36,229 bases of DNA from Rhodoferax sp. (GCA_018063505.1 JAGPBF010000016.1:1-36229); one strand, 5' to 3'; shown: positions 1-10,242, counted from the stretch's first letter. Made by a program: numbers and translations. Notes: generated from the letters alone by a model not told the origin.

Positions 1-102
1 GATTTTGCGCTGCAGTTGCTGGCCTTGTGCGGGTGTCTGCAAACGCGATGGTCGGCACCGGTTCTTCCGTAGTCTTTCCGGTCAGGAAAATGTGGAAACG
101 TC

Positions 103-108
103 GAGGAG
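103..108 (+). promoter_or_regulatory. Strong Shine-Dalgarno site of the TpsA gene
   Basis: GAGGAG lies 6 bases before the ATG at 115 and fixes the start of the giant exoprotein gene. Bases 1-102 hold no gene that I can support. All three forward frames are open at the window edge and close before or at the start region, so the tail of an upstream gene cannot be excluded. I see no convincing -35/-10 pair there. Confidence 0.7.
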
Positions 109-114
109 ATTGAG

Positions 115-3100
115 ATGAAAACTGGCACCCAACATCGACGCCGTGCGTTGGCGATTGCCTTGTCGACCGCCTATGCGCTAGGGCCGCAATGGGCCTTTGC
201 CAACCCCCAAGACGCCCGGGTGATTGCCGGCCAGGCGACGATCCAGTCGCAGGGCAACCAGCTGACCGTCACCAACAGCGCTGGCGCCATCATCAACTGG
301 CGCGGCTTTTCGATCGGCGCCGGCGAGACGACACTTTTCGTCCAGCCATCGGCTTCCAGTGCGGTATTGAACCGGGTGGTCGGCCCGGACATATCGCAAC
401 TGCTGGGCCAACTCAAATCCAACGGCCAGGTCTACCTGATCAATCCCAACGGCATCGTCGTGGGTGCCGGCGCGCACATCGATACCAACAGCTTCGTGGC
501 GTCGACGCTCGACATTGCCGATGCCGACTTTCTGGCCGGCAAACTGCGTTTCCTCGAGAGATCCGGTGCCGGAAGCATCCGCAACGAAGGCTTGATCACT
601 GCCGGCCAGGGCGGTCGTATTGCGCTGATCGCGCCGAACATTGAAAACAGCGGCATCATCCAGGCGCCCGACGGCAACATCCTGCTGGCCGCGGGCCGCA
701 AGCTCGAAATTGCCAGCCTCGACATGGAAGGCGTGCGTTTCGAGATCCAGGCCCCGACCGATTCGGTACTCAATCTGGGCAAGCTGCTGGCCGACAACGG
801 CGCAGTACGTGCCTTCGCCGGTTCGTTGCGGCAAAGCGGCGAAATTCGGGCCACCCGCATGGCCGTGGATGCCGGCGGCAATATCGTGTTGTCAGGTAGC
901 AACAATGTGATGCTGACTGCAGACAGCATCACGCGATCCGACGGCGCTGCCGGTGGCCAGATCGTGATCCGCAGTGAACAAGGTACAACCCGGGTCGAGG
1001 GCGAGGTGTCGGCCAGGGGCCTGGCGGGTGCCGGTGGTGACATACGTATATTGGGCCAGCGGGTCGCGCTGGATGCGGCTGCGCAGATCGATGCATCCGG
1101 ATCGTCGGCCGGGGGCCAGATCCTGGTGGGCGGCGACTACCAGGGACGCAATCCGGATGTCCAGAATGCGCAGCGGGTGTTTGTCGGATCGGGCGTGACG
1201 CTCAACGCAGACGCCACTGCCGATGGCCATGGTGGCCGGGTGATTGTCTGGGCCGACGAAAACACGCGCTACCAGGGCTCGCTCTCTGCGCGGGGCGGGG
1301 CGCAAGGCGGCGATGGTGGCTTTGCCGAAGTGTCCGGCAAGCAAAACCTGGAATTCAGTGGCAGTGCCGATCTGGGTTCCATCGCCGGCCGGCATGGCAG
1401 TTTGCTGCTCGATCCGCTGGATATCCTGGTCTCGTTGACCAGCGGCATCCTGCCGATCGTTGTCGACCAGTTTGGCGACTTTGCCAGCAACGTGGTGACC
1501 GTCTCGCCAACGACGCTGGCCGCAGTGGCTGGCAACGTGGTGCTGCAGGCCGAGCGCGATATCCATATCCGTGACGCGATCGCGCTGACGACGTCGGGAG
1601 CCGGCATCACGATGACGGCTGGCGGGGCGCTGTTCAATGCCGGCGGGATCATCAATACCGCCGGCATCACCACCAACGCCGGCACCGTGAGCCTGCGCGG
1701 CCAGTCCATTTCCGGCGCCGGCGGTATTGCCACGACGGGCGGCGCGGTCGACCTGTTGACCGCCGGCTCGCTGGGTTACAGCGGTGCCATCACCTCGGGC
1801 GGCGGCAATGTCACGCTGGCGTCGCAGACCGGCTCTGTCTTCAGCGCCAACGTCGACGCTGGCTCCGGAACGGTGCTGGCCACTGGCGCCAGCATCAGTG
1901 GCGGCAGTTACCAGACCAGCGGGAACATTGCCCTGACCGCCACGGCAGGCTCGATCAATGTCAATGACATCCATGCTGCAGCGGCCAACCTGAATGCCAC
2001 CGGTTCGATCTACACGACCGTCAATGTCAGCGACCGGGTCAACGCCACGTCGACCAATTCCAGCGTCACCCTTTTGAGTGACGGAACCGGTCCCCTGCGA
2101 TTGGGCACCATCACCGGCAACAGCTCTGTCAATATCTACGGATACGACGGCATGGAGCAGGCCAGCGGTGGCCTGCTGACGTCGCTCAACATCAATCTGT
2201 ATACCAACAACAGCCTGGTTCAAGCCGGCTCCGTGGCCGCGCCTTTGCGGATCGCAGCGCCAACTGCCATGGTGCAGCCGCTGATCGGCGTCTACGACGT
2301 CGCTTCTGGCGCACACGTCGAATGGGTCGGCAATCCTACGCTTGCCCGGTTGATCCTGACTGGCACGGTGGCCGGGTTGGGCGCCAGTACGTTGGTCGGC
2401 GCGAGCAACCTTTCATCCCTGACCTTGGGCACTGGCTCTGGTGTGTTGAACCTGTCCGCAGCATCGACGACCGGATTGGCCAACGGATTCCAGGTGAATG
2501 TGACGGATGGCGCGATCAATGCGTCGACGCTGACGTTGCCGGGAAGCCCGGTAAGTCTGACATCCGCCGGTGCCGTAACGGTGGGCACCATGACCGGAGA
2601 CAGCCTGTCTGTCAGCGCCAGTGGCGCAGTGAATATCGGCTCGGCCGTCACGACCGGGAGTTCCGGCATTTATGTGACGACGCAGTCGTGCGAATACTAC
2701 AACTACGTGGCCTGCGCCGCGTCCAGCCCGATTGTTGCCGGCACGCTGACCGCCGGCGGCACCGGATCCATCAACCTCTCGACTTACGACAATGGCGACA
2801 TCAACGTCACCAACCTGACGGCCGGGCGCGACGTCCAGTTGCAGGTCGGCAATGTCTATGACACAGCCCCCAACTTTCCCTACACGAGCCAGCCAACCAA
2901 CAACAACATCGTGCTGGGGACTGCGGTGGCAGGGCGGTATTTCAATGCCAACCACAATGCGCAGGGCAATATCACCATTGGCAGCCTGGCCTCTGGCAGT
3001 GATGTCTATGCCTATGCAGGTAGCAGCTATTCACCGTCCTACAACGTCTACCAGACCACCAACAACGTCATCACGATCGGCAATGCTGATCCGGTCGGTG

Positions 3101-6100
3101 CCACGGGGAGTTTCAGCCTATATAACTACGGCATCGGCGGCCTGACCGTCACCGGCGCTATTGATCGCAGTACGTCGGGCGGCATCGACCTGTACACCAA
3201 CGACGGTGCGATCCTGGCTGCCGGTGCGCTGACCGCGCGCAACTCGATCGGCATCACGGCGGGTTCTCAGGGCATGAACGCCTGGACGGCAACGGTTGGC
3301 CCGCTTGTTGCCGGCGCCAACGCCGGCAACGGCAATGTCTCGGTGCAGTCGGTTGGCAATCTGACCATCGACTCGGTCATGGCCAGTGCTATCAATGGTT
3401 CATCTGGCAATGTCAGTCTGACGTCGTCGTCCGGCAGCGTTCGGACCACGATGGACAACACCGGCGCCGATGTCATCGGCAGCGGCAATGTGTCGGTCAG
3501 CGCCGGTACCTCGATCGGCAACGCGTCGTTCACGAATCCGCTGGATATCCAGGCCGGCGCGGCAAAGGCGGTCACCTTGTTCGCGGGGCTCGATGTCGGG
3601 GCAGTCGGCAAACCGGTCAATGTCAACACCAGTGGCACGCTGGACGTGACCAGCACAGGTGGCCAATTCCATGTGGCGGCAACCGACGGCATGGCGGGAC
3701 TCTCCCTGTCCACGATCCGGTTGTCGGCCTCGGCGGCTGGCATCGGCAACGGAAATAGTGCCACCTTCACGTCGGGCGACCTGAACGTGACCGCCGCCAG
3801 TGACGGATCGACCATCACGATCGGCAATATTTTGCGCGGGGCCGGTACCCTGAACGAATTCAGCTTCAGTGCCAGCGGCGCCAGCGGCCTGACATTTGGC
3901 GATGTTGGCCTGACGACGGCGGGTTATAACCAGTTGCTGCTCAGTTCCAACGGACCGCTGATGCAATCGAGCGGCAACATCAGCGCTGGTTATATCCTGC
4001 TCGATAGCGGGGGTGGCAATGTCACGGTGGGCAATGTCGTTTCGTCGACAGCCGGTGCCAATAGCGTCGGTAACAGTGTCGAAATCCAGGGTGGCGATAT
4101 CACGACCGGAAACCTCAGTGGTCTCTCCATCGACCTGAGCGGCACCAATCTTTCGCTGGGTACGGTGACATCGAGCGGCACCAACCGCAACTACAACAGC
4201 AACTACCTGTTTGTACCCCACCTGGGTTACAGCACCTATGTCACGGACCAGTTGCAGATAGCGGCTGCTGGCACCTTGACGACTGCCGGAAATGTCAGCA
4301 GTGCGACCTCGGCGACGATCAATGCCGCAGCAGGCGTCACCATTGGCGCCGGAGGTACCGGCACGATCGACGGTGGCCATTACACCGGCTCCTACCACAA
4401 CGACACGGTGACCGTTGGCGCCGGCACCGGTGCGCTGGCTTCGGCTGCGATCAATGCGCGCTTTGTGAATCTCAGTGGCACGACATTGACGACCGGTGCG
4501 GTGACTGCGGACAACAACCTGTCGCTGACGGGAACGAATTTCAACACCGGCAATCTGACGGCGACCGGTGGCACGCTCAGTATCACCGCGTCCGGTGTTT
4601 TCGCACCGTCGAGTGCGATCACCATGAGCGCCGGTTCCAATGCCAGCATTGTTGCGCCTTCCGGTATTGACCTGACGACCGGGGGCGCAAGCCTGAATGC
4701 CCCCACCGTCGTCTTGCGCGCGACCAACGGCGACGTGTCTGCGGCATTGACTGGCACGACCAACCTGACTGTCGAGACGGCGGGCCACTTCAATGTGGCG
4801 AACACGGGTACCCTGAGCACCCTGCAGGTGACGGCCGATGGTGAAGTCGCAGCAGCCGGCCCTGGATCTGCCGTCACTGCCAATGGGGGTAATCAAGGCT
4901 TGACCGCCGTGGCGACCGGTGCGACAACGTTCGATCTGGACTTCAAATCCACAACTGCGGCCAGCTTCTACTACGTGGAGTCCTCAAATCAAATTTCGGA
5001 CATTGGCGTCATCACCAGTGCCGGCACGTTTGGCGGTGGCGGCAGAATCGATGTCTCAGCCCCGGTCGCGAATATCGTGGCGTCGGGTGTGACGACCGGC
5101 GGCGCTGCTCTATTTGTCAATACCAGTGGCGACATTGCACTGACGTCGTTGGCCACCGCTGGCGGCACGGTCAATGTGTACACCTCGGCCGGTACGATCG
5201 ACCTGAACTCGGTGAACAGCGGTGGTGGATCGGTGGCGGCACGAACATCGGGTGACAACACCCACCACGTCAACGTCACCGAGGTGCTGAGCCTTGGAGG
5301 GAACGTCAACTTGACCGCAGATAACGGCAACATCGTGCGTGCCGGTGCCCAGCCCTTCCAGATCAACACACTCAATGGTCAGGCCTTGCCCAATGGTACG
5401 GTGACCCTCAGTGCCCTCAACGGAAGTATCGGCAGTTCCGGTAATCCGTTGCTTGTCAACGGGGCCGTCGGGCTGAATGTGTCGGCGCTCGATGCGATCG
5501 AGGTCAACCTGAGCGCTTCGGTATTGACCAGCCTCTCTGTGACTGCTACGGCCAGCGGTTCTGGAGCGATAAATATCGTGGATTCGGGTACGTTCTCAGG
5601 TCTGTCGTTGTCGCGCAATGGTACCGATCTGCTGCTCGGAGCGCTGGTCCCGGGTGCATTGGCTTCCTTCAGCTTGACGGCGACCAATGGCAACATCATC
5701 GTGGGTGGAGACATCTCGGGCGTGTCAGCGCTCGCGCTCAATGCCGGTTACGGCTACAACTCGACGGGTAACCTGAGCATTGTTGCCAGCGGCGGGGCAC
5801 GCAGTGTCATCGCCAATACCTACGATCTGCGTGCAGGAAACGATCTGACGATTGCGTCGGGCGCTGGTTCCAACGAGACCGTGACCGTGGGCCAGACCGG
5901 TAGCTCTGGCCATAACTACCTGTATGCTGGACACGACATCAATGTGACTGCCAATGGCGGGACGGCCCTTGTCAGCCACAACGCAAGCGGATGGACGCAA
6001 GTGATCGACGCGGGCCACGATATCCGTATCACCGGTGGTTCGGCCGGTGTGGCCGGCGCGACGGCGATTGTCGATTCGGTTGGATTGCAGTCGCTGACTG

Positions 6101-8730
6101 CTGGCAATCTGCTGCTGGTGCAAGGTGGTGCCACCGATGGTGGTTCTGCCGCTCTGACAGCTGTGCAGAGTCAAAACGGCTCCACGCTGAGCAACATATC
6201 GGTCATCGGCGGGGGGAACAACGCCAGCGCGCGCATCAGCGGATCTACGCAATCGCTGACCAATATTTCCGGGACGGTCACGGTACAGGGCGGCAGTGGA
6301 ACCGATGCTTTCGCCGAAATCGTTGCCACCGGCAGTCAGTCCATCGGCAGTACTTCTGTCGCTACCGATCTGGTGCTCGTGCAGGGCGGTGCTGGCAGCG
6401 GCACCTACGCGTCCATTCGCGCCGGCTCGAGCCAGAACATCCAGAGTTCTGGCGACATTCGGGTGTTGGGCAATGCCGGTGCCGGATCGAACGCTGAACT
6501 TCTGGCAGGAACCTCGCAGACAATCGGCAACCAATCGACCTACTTCAACGACCCGACTGCGGCCATCCTGGTCCAGGCTGGCTCGGGTGGCACAGCGCAG
6601 ATCAAGGCGGGCTCAGGCCAAACCATCCAGGCTGGCGATGGCATTTCGGTGATCGGGGGGTCGGCCGCTGGTATGTCCGCCGTAATCCAGAGCACGGGTG
6701 GCAGCCAGACCATTGGAAGCGGCAGTACCAACTTCAATGACGCGACCGGCAACATTCTGGTGCTGGGGGGCACGGGCTCCGCGGCATTTGCGTCGATCAA
6801 GGCCCAAGGCAGTCAGACCATCGGCACAGGTGGCTCGATCAACGTGCTGGGAAGCTCCGGTTCTGGCGCTTATGCCGAGATCCTCAGCACCGCAAGTTCG
6901 CAATCGATCGGTTCCACGTCGACCAATTCCAACGACGCAACCGATTCCATCCTGGTGCAGGCAGGGAGCGGTGGCATCGCCCGCATCCAGGCGCAGAGCA
7001 GCCAGACCATCAGGACCGGCGGCGACCTGTCCGTGATTGGTGGCTCGGGCGCTGCCATGACCGCTTCGATTGAGTCGATGACCAGTTCCCAATCGATCGG
7101 CAATACCTCGAGTTCTTTCTTCAACGACCCGTCCGGATCGATCGTGGTGCAGGCCGGCGGTGGCAGCGGTTCTGCCGCGTTCATCAAGGCTGCCACCGGC
7201 CAGACCATTGATGCCGGCGGTGTGATTTCCCTCACGGGCAACGCTTCCGGTGCATATGCCGAAATCACCACGACGGCGGGCAACCAGACGATTGGCAATG
7301 TCGGCTTTTCCAACGACAGGACCGACAGCATCAGCCTGACCGGTGGCACTGCAGCCGGCTCCTACGCCAGGATTGCGGCGTCGGCAGGGATCCAGAATCT
7401 GCGCACCGGCGCGAACCTGTCACTGACGGGTGGCAGCGGCGACAACGCAGGTGCGATGGTGTTGTCCGGCACCGGACAGGCCCTGACAGTGCAGGGCTCG
7501 CTGGCCATGCTCGGTGGCAGCGGCAGTGCACCGGGTCTGAACGAGACGGCCATTCGCAATTCAACCAGCGGTGCGCAAACGCTCAATGTCACCGGCGACA
7601 TGTCGGTCACGGGGGGCGGTTTCGGTTCGGATACCTGGGTCAAGCAAAACAGTGCCACTGGCAATCAGAACATCACTGTCGGCGGCAACCTGGCCCTGTT
7701 GTCGCCAGCTGCGACCACCAGCACCGGTGTCACCAGCATCGAGGCGCTGGGTCCGAACCAGTCGATATCGGTCGGCGGCGCGATGACGATCGTCAACCAG
7801 GGGGGCTGGCTGACCTATGTCGGTGCCACGGGTACCCAAAGCATCAGTGCCGATACGCTGGGCATCAGCCTGTCGAGTGCGGCACCGGTGTCGTCACCGT
7901 TTGCGGGTGTCACCGCCAGTGGCAACCAGACGATCAGCCTGCATGGAGACGGCACGACCAAGGGTACAGCCACCTTGTCGATCTTCAATACCAGCAGCCT
8001 GACCGATTCTTCGGCAGCGGTCTCGACCATGGCAGACCAGACCATTCTGATGGACTACGACTCAGCCGGGCTGGTGCAGATCGGCAGTACCGACGGCCTG
8101 GGCAAGACGCAGATCTTTGCCGGTGGCAAACACACCATGGTGGCTGGCCAGTTGTTGATCCAGGGTGGCGCGAGTTCGGCGGCCACCGCCGCGCTGATGG
8201 TGCCCAACGACGCGGCTGTCATCAGCACGATCTATGGTCCGATCGAAATCAAGGGTGGGGCACAGGGCGCGGCGCTGATCGATCCTCCGCAACTGGACAT
8301 GGTGTCCAACAACGGGGTGTTCCTGCTTGCAGGAACCGGCTCCAGTGCGAGCGCGACGATCAATGCAGGCATTTTCAACCTGGCCGCCACCCAGGGCGAC
8401 CTGAGCCTGATCAGCACGGCTGCCATCGCAGCGATTACCGCCGACGTCTTCAACTATTACGGTGCGGGCAACGTCAATCTCACCGGCGGCACGATCACGG
8501 TCAGCCAGTCCGGAACAATCACGATCACCGGCATCTGCTACAACTGCGATACCAACCTGTTCGGCAACTTCAGCGTATCTGCGTTCATTCCGCCACCAAC
8601 CGACTATGGCGCTTTGGTGACGTCCGACCTGCTGGCGCTGTCGGACCTGGGCTTCGGACTGTTCGAAGCCTTCTACAACGAGGACGGCGAGCTGGAGCTG
8701 AGGAATCGGCGCCTGAACCAGTGTTATTGA
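115..8730 (+). CDS. TPS exoprotein, filamentous haemagglutinin family (TpsA)
   Basis: This is a very large secreted surface protein of 2871 residues, probably an adhesin or biofilm protein moved across the outer membrane by the TpsB encoded two genes downstream. A signal peptide is visible at residues 1-29 (HRRRALAIALS..., cleavage after AFA). The TPS/haemagglutination-activity domain spans roughly residues 30-290 and carries the diagnostic NPNGI motif at 110-114. The rest is Gly/Ser/Thr/Asn/Val-rich and fits a long beta-helix. Residues of about 2040-2450 form degenerate tandem repeats. Cysteines are very rare: C859, C867, C2808, C2811 and C2870. The last three cluster at the C-terminus, and C2870 is the penultimate residue. 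I see no ESPR-type extended signal and no VENN motif or toxin domain, so a CdiA-type role is unlikely. The family call is firm; the ligand or substrate is unknown. Confidence 0.93.
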   Translation: MKTGTQHRRRALAIALSTAYALGPQWAFANPQDARVIAGQATIQSQGNQLTVTNSAGAIINWRGFSIGAGETTLFVQPSASSAVLNRVVGPDISQLLGQLKSNGQVYLINPNGIVVGAGAHIDTNSFVASTLDIADADFLAGKLRFLERSGAGSIRNEGLITAGQGGRIALIAPNIENSGIIQAPDGNILLAAGRKLEIASLDMEGVRFEIQAPTDSVLNLGKLLADNGAVRAFAGSLRQSGEIRATRMAVDAGGNIVLSGSNNVMLTADSITRSDGAAGGQIVIRSEQGTTRVEGEVSARGLAGAGGDIRILGQRVALDAAAQIDASGSSAGGQILVGGDYQGRNPDVQNAQRVFVGSGVTLNADATADGHGGRVIVWADENTRYQGSLSARGGAQGGDGGFAEVSGKQNLEFSGSADLGSIAGRHGSLLLDPLDILVSLTSGILPIVVDQFGDFASNVVTVSPTTLAAVAGNVVLQAERDIHIRDAIALTTSGAGITMTAGGALFNAGGIINTAGITTNAGTVSLRGQSISGAGGIATTGGAVDLLTAGSLGYSGAITSGGGNVTLASQTGSVFSANVDAGSGTVLATGASISGGSYQTSGNIALTATAGSINVNDIHAAAANLNATGSIYTTVNVSDRVNATSTNSSVTLLSDGTGPLRLGTITGNSSVNIYGYDGMEQASGGLLTSLNINLYTNNSLVQAGSVAAPLRIAAPTAMVQPLIGVYDVASGAHVEWVGNPTLARLILTGTVAGLGASTLVGASNLSSLTLGTGSGVLNLSAASTTGLANGFQVNVTDGAINASTLTLPGSPVSLTSAGAVTVGTMTGDSLSVSASGAVNIGSAVTTGSSGIYVTTQSCEYYNYVACAASSPIVAGTLTAGGTGSINLSTYDNGDINVTNLTAGRDVQLQVGNVYDTAPNFPYTSQPTNNNIVLGTAVAGRYFNANHNAQGNITIGSLASGSDVYAYAGSSYSPSYNVYQTTNNVITIGNADPVGATGSFSLYNYGIGGLTVTGAIDRSTSGGIDLYTNDGAILAAGALTARNSIGITAGSQGMNAWTATVGPLVAGANAGNGNVSVQSVGNLTIDSVMASAINGSSGNVSLTSSSGSVRTTMDNTGADVIGSGNVSVSAGTSIGNASFTNPLDIQAGAAKAVTLFAGLDVGAVGKPVNVNTSGTLDVTSTGGQFHVAATDGMAGLSLSTIRLSASAAGIGNGNSATFTSGDLNVTAASDGSTITIGNILRGAGTLNEFSFSASGASGLTFGDVGLTTAGYNQLLLSSNGPLMQSSGNISAGYILLDSGGGNVTVGNVVSSTAGANSVGNSVEIQGGDITTGNLSGLSIDLSGTNLSLGTVTSSGTNRNYNSNYLFVPHLGYSTYVTDQLQIAAAGTLTTAGNVSSATSATINAAAGVTIGAGGTGTIDGGHYTGSYHNDTVTVGAGTGALASAAINARFVNLSGTTLTTGAVTADNNLSLTGTNFNTGNLTATGGTLSITASGVFAPSSAITMSAGSNASIVAPSGIDLTTGGASLNAPTVVLRATNGDVSAALTGTTNLTVETAGHFNVANTGTLSTLQVTADGEVAAAGPGSAVTANGGNQGLTAVATGATTFDLDFKSTTAASFYYVESSNQISDIGVITSAGTFGGGGRIDVSAPVANIVASGVTTGGAALFVNTSGDIALTSLATAGGTVNVYTSAGTIDLNSVNSGGGSVAARTSGDNTHHVNVTEVLSLGGNVNLTADNGNIVRAGAQPFQINTLNGQALPNGTVTLSALNGSIGSSGNPLLVNGAVGLNVSALDAIEVNLSASVLTSLSVTATASGSGAINIVDSGTFSGLSLSRNGTDLLLGALVPGALASFSLTATNGNIIVGGDISGVSALALNAGYGYNSTGNLSIVASGGARSVIANTYDLRAGNDLTIASGAGSNETVTVGQTGSSGHNYLYAGHDINVTANGGTALVSHNASGWTQVIDAGHDIRITGGSAGVAGATAIVDSVGLQSLTAGNLLLVQGGATDGGSAALTAVQSQNGSTLSNISVIGGGNNASARISGSTQSLTNISGTVTVQGGSGTDAFAEIVATGSQSIGSTSVATDLVLVQGGAGSGTYASIRAGSSQNIQSSGDIRVLGNAGAGSNAELLAGTSQTIGNQSTYFNDPTAAILVQAGSGGTAQIKAGSGQTIQAGDGISVIGGSAAGMSAVIQSTGGSQTIGSGSTNFNDATGNILVLGGTGSAAFASIKAQGSQTIGTGGSINVLGSSGSGAYAEILSTASSQSIGSTSTNSNDATDSILVQAGSGGIARIQAQSSQTIRTGGDLSVIGGSGAAMTASIESMTSSQSIGNTSSSFFNDPSGSIVVQAGGGSGSAAFIKAATGQTIDAGGVISLTGNASGAYAEITTTAGNQTIGNVGFSNDRTDSISLTGGTAAGSYARIAASAGIQNLRTGANLSLTGGSGDNAGAMVLSGTGQALTVQGSLAMLGGSGSAPGLNETAIRNSTSGAQTLNVTGDMSVTGGGFGSDTWVKQNSATGNQNITVGGNLALLSPAATTSTGVTSIEALGPNQSISVGGAMTIVNQGGWLTYVGATGTQSISADTLGISLSSAAPVSSPFAGVTASGNQTISLHGDGTTKGTATLSIFNTSSLTDSSAAVSTMADQTILMDYDSAGLVQIGSTDGLGKTQIFAGGKHTMVAGQLLIQGGASSAATAALMVPNDAAVISTIYGPIEIKGGAQGAALIDPPQLDMVSNNGVFLLAGTGSSASATINAGIFNLAATQGDLSLISTAAIAAITADVFNYYGAGNVNLTGGTITVSQSGTITITGICYNCDTNLFGNFSVSAFIPPPTDYGALVTSDLLALSDLGFGLFEAFYNEDGELELRNRRLNQCY
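6331..7440 (+). repeat. In-frame tandem repeats of about 63-65 codons in the TpsA gene
   Basis: The core SQ(T/S)IG or NQTIG recurs with starts at 6331, 6511, 6700, 6895, 7084 and 7279, giving spacings of 180, 189, 195, 189 and 195 bases, always in frame. Most units continue with an asparagine/aspartate step (FNDPT, FNDAT, SNDAT, FNDPS, SNDRT), a strand such as ILVQAGSGG, a second half-core (GQTIQAG, SQTIGTG, SQTIRTG, GQTIDAG) and a strand such as ISVIGGS. Each unit therefore looks like two related halves of about 32 residues, as expected for two or so turns of a beta-helix. The copies have diverged considerably at DNA level. Confidence 0.8.
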
Positions 8731-8743
8731 CAAGGCAGACACC

Positions 8744-10231
8744 ATGACATCTTCTTCGTTTCAGCAGATGGCCAAGGCTGCGCGCCGGTGGGGCGGCAGC
8801 GGCGGCCGCGCGGGGCAGGCCTTGGCGCGTTGCGCCCTGGTCTTGTCCGTGGCCGTGTTTGCGGCCGGCGTGTCGGCACAACCCAAGGCGGGTGCGGTGT
8901 CGCATCTGCAGGGCATGGCGACGGCGCAGCAGCCCAATGGTTCGTACCGCTTCCTGGCGCGCGGTGATTCTGTGCTCGAAGGTGACGTCATCTCGACCAC
9001 CGAGCGCGGTTTCGCAGTGGTCGCACTGGACGATGGAACCAAATTCACCATGCGTCCGTCGAGTACCTTTGCCATCGACCGGTTCAAGCAAGAAGCGGGC
9101 GAGGAATCGGCCGTCATGCGCCTGTTGCGTGGCGGTGTCCGCATGGTCACAGGGCTGGTCAGCAAGCGCAATCCGGCGGGCTTCGAGTTCAAGGTCAAGA
9201 CCGCAACGCTGGGAATCCGCGGTACCAGTTTCGACGCGCGCATCTGCGGCGATGATTGCCGGCAGGAGGGCGTGGCACCCAAGGCAAGCAGCGCAGCGGT
9301 AGCGGGAGTCGCCAGTACCGGACCGGTGGTTGCGCGCCTGGTGCGCGCCAATGGTGCCATCACCGCCACCTTGCCTGGTCAAAACCCGCGTAATCTGTCC
9401 GTTGGCGCTGCGCTTTACCAGGGAGACAGCCTGCGCACCGGCGCAGACGGTATCGCCGTTATCGGTTTTCGCGACCGTACCGCCGCCTCGGTCAACCCGA
9501 ACACCGTCATCCGCATCGATTCCTATGTCTACGACCAGCCCCAGGTCAACGACAACTTCGGAGTGTCGCTGCTCAAAGGCGGGCTGCGCCTGTTCACCGG
9601 CCTGATCGGCAAGAAGGAGCCCCGTGCGTTCTCGGTCCGCACGCTGACCGCGACCGTCGGCATTCGCGGGACCGGCATCGACATCAGTTGTGAAGGTCCC
9701 TGCGTGGATCCGTCGCTCGGCGAGACCTCTGCGGCCAGCAGCACCGTCGATCCGCGCCAGGGCGATGGCCTGTTCCTGATGACCTGGGAAGGTAGCAGCT
9801 ACTTTATGGTGGGGCCGCTTGACGTCGCACTGGACCAGGTCGGATTCATCGGCAACGATGGGCTTGGCCGCATCCTGCGGACGAAGCCCGACTTTCTGCC
9901 GTTGGCCCCGGCGCCGCGGCCCGATCAAGTCGCGATCGACTGGGACAACCTGTTTGCAAGTGTCGCGCCCACGGGCGCCGACGGAATCTACGTGTTCGTG
10001 CGAGACGGCCATGTGTTCCTTGCATCGGCCGGTTCACGCGTCGACCTGGGTGTCGGTGAGGCAGGTTTTGTCGGCGACGACGGACGTGCGATGCGTCTGG
10101 TTCCGCCGCCAGGATTCCTGACGTCCGATCCTTACCCGGTGCCCGAGCTGTTCAGCCAGAGCGACCGCCCGGTGTTCCAGATGTTCGGGATCACGCTGGG
10201 CCAGCCGGGACAGGAAATATGCAGACTGTAA
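8744..10231 (+). CDS. Exported protein with two FecR domains
   Basis: The product (495 residues) has an N-terminal signal peptide (hydrophobic 29-42, cleavage after VSA at about 45), so it should act in the periplasm or at the surface. FecR-like domain 1 is at about 50-172, with GDVISTTERG, LLRGGVRMVTG and ATLGIRGTS. Domain 2 is at about 200-320, with GDSLRTGADG, LLKGGLRLFTG and ATVGIRGTG. Each domain ends in a C-x3-C pair (C168/C172 and C316/C320). The remaining 170 or so residues are of unknown fold. Classical FecR is an inner-membrane anti-sigma regulator, but there is no cytoplasmic domain or ECF sigma gene here. The gene starts 13 bases after the TpsA stop and runs into the TpsB start, so it is probably a cotranscribed accessory of the TPS system. 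Its exact role is unknown. Confidence 0.85.
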   Translation: MTSSSFQQMAKAARRWGGSGGRAGQALARCALVLSVAVFAAGVSAQPKAGAVSHLQGMATAQQPNGSYRFLARGDSVLEGDVISTTERGFAVVALDDGTKFTMRPSSTFAIDRFKQEAGEESAVMRLLRGGVRMVTGLVSKRNPAGFEFKVKTATLGIRGTSFDARICGDDCRQEGVAPKASSAAVAGVASTGPVVARLVRANGAITATLPGQNPRNLSVGAALYQGDSLRTGADGIAVIGFRDRTAASVNPNTVIRIDSYVYDQPQVNDNFGVSLLKGGLRLFTGLIGKKEPRAFSVRTLTATVGIRGTGIDISCEGPCVDPSLGETSAASSTVDPRQGDGLFLMTWEGSSYFMVGPLDVALDQVGFIGNDGLGRILRTKPDFLPLAPAPRPDQVAIDWDNLFASVAPTGADGIYVFVRDGHVFLASAGSRVDLGVGEAGFVGDDGRAMRLVPPPGFLTSDPYPVPELFSQSDRPVFQMFGITLGQPGQEICRL

Positions 10232-10242
10232 AGGGCAACCCC

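Noticed and set aside
3400-4896. Minus-strand open frame of 498 codons opposite the exoprotein gene
   Set aside because: Arg/Gly/His-rich translation typical of an antisense frame over a Gly/Thr/Ser-rich gene.
6331-7440. CRISPR-like periodic repeats
   Set aside because: The period of about 190 bases, the divergence between copies and the strict reading frame show protein repeats, not a CRISPR array.
115-8730. Contact-dependent inhibition toxin (CdiA)
   Set aside because: No VENN-type junction, no C-terminal toxin domain and no small immunity gene follow; the next gene is an exported FecR protein.
8744-10231. Classical FecR anti-sigma regulator
   Set aside because: There is an N-terminal cleavable signal, no cytoplasmic anti-sigma part, and no ECF sigma factor or TonB receptor gene nearby.
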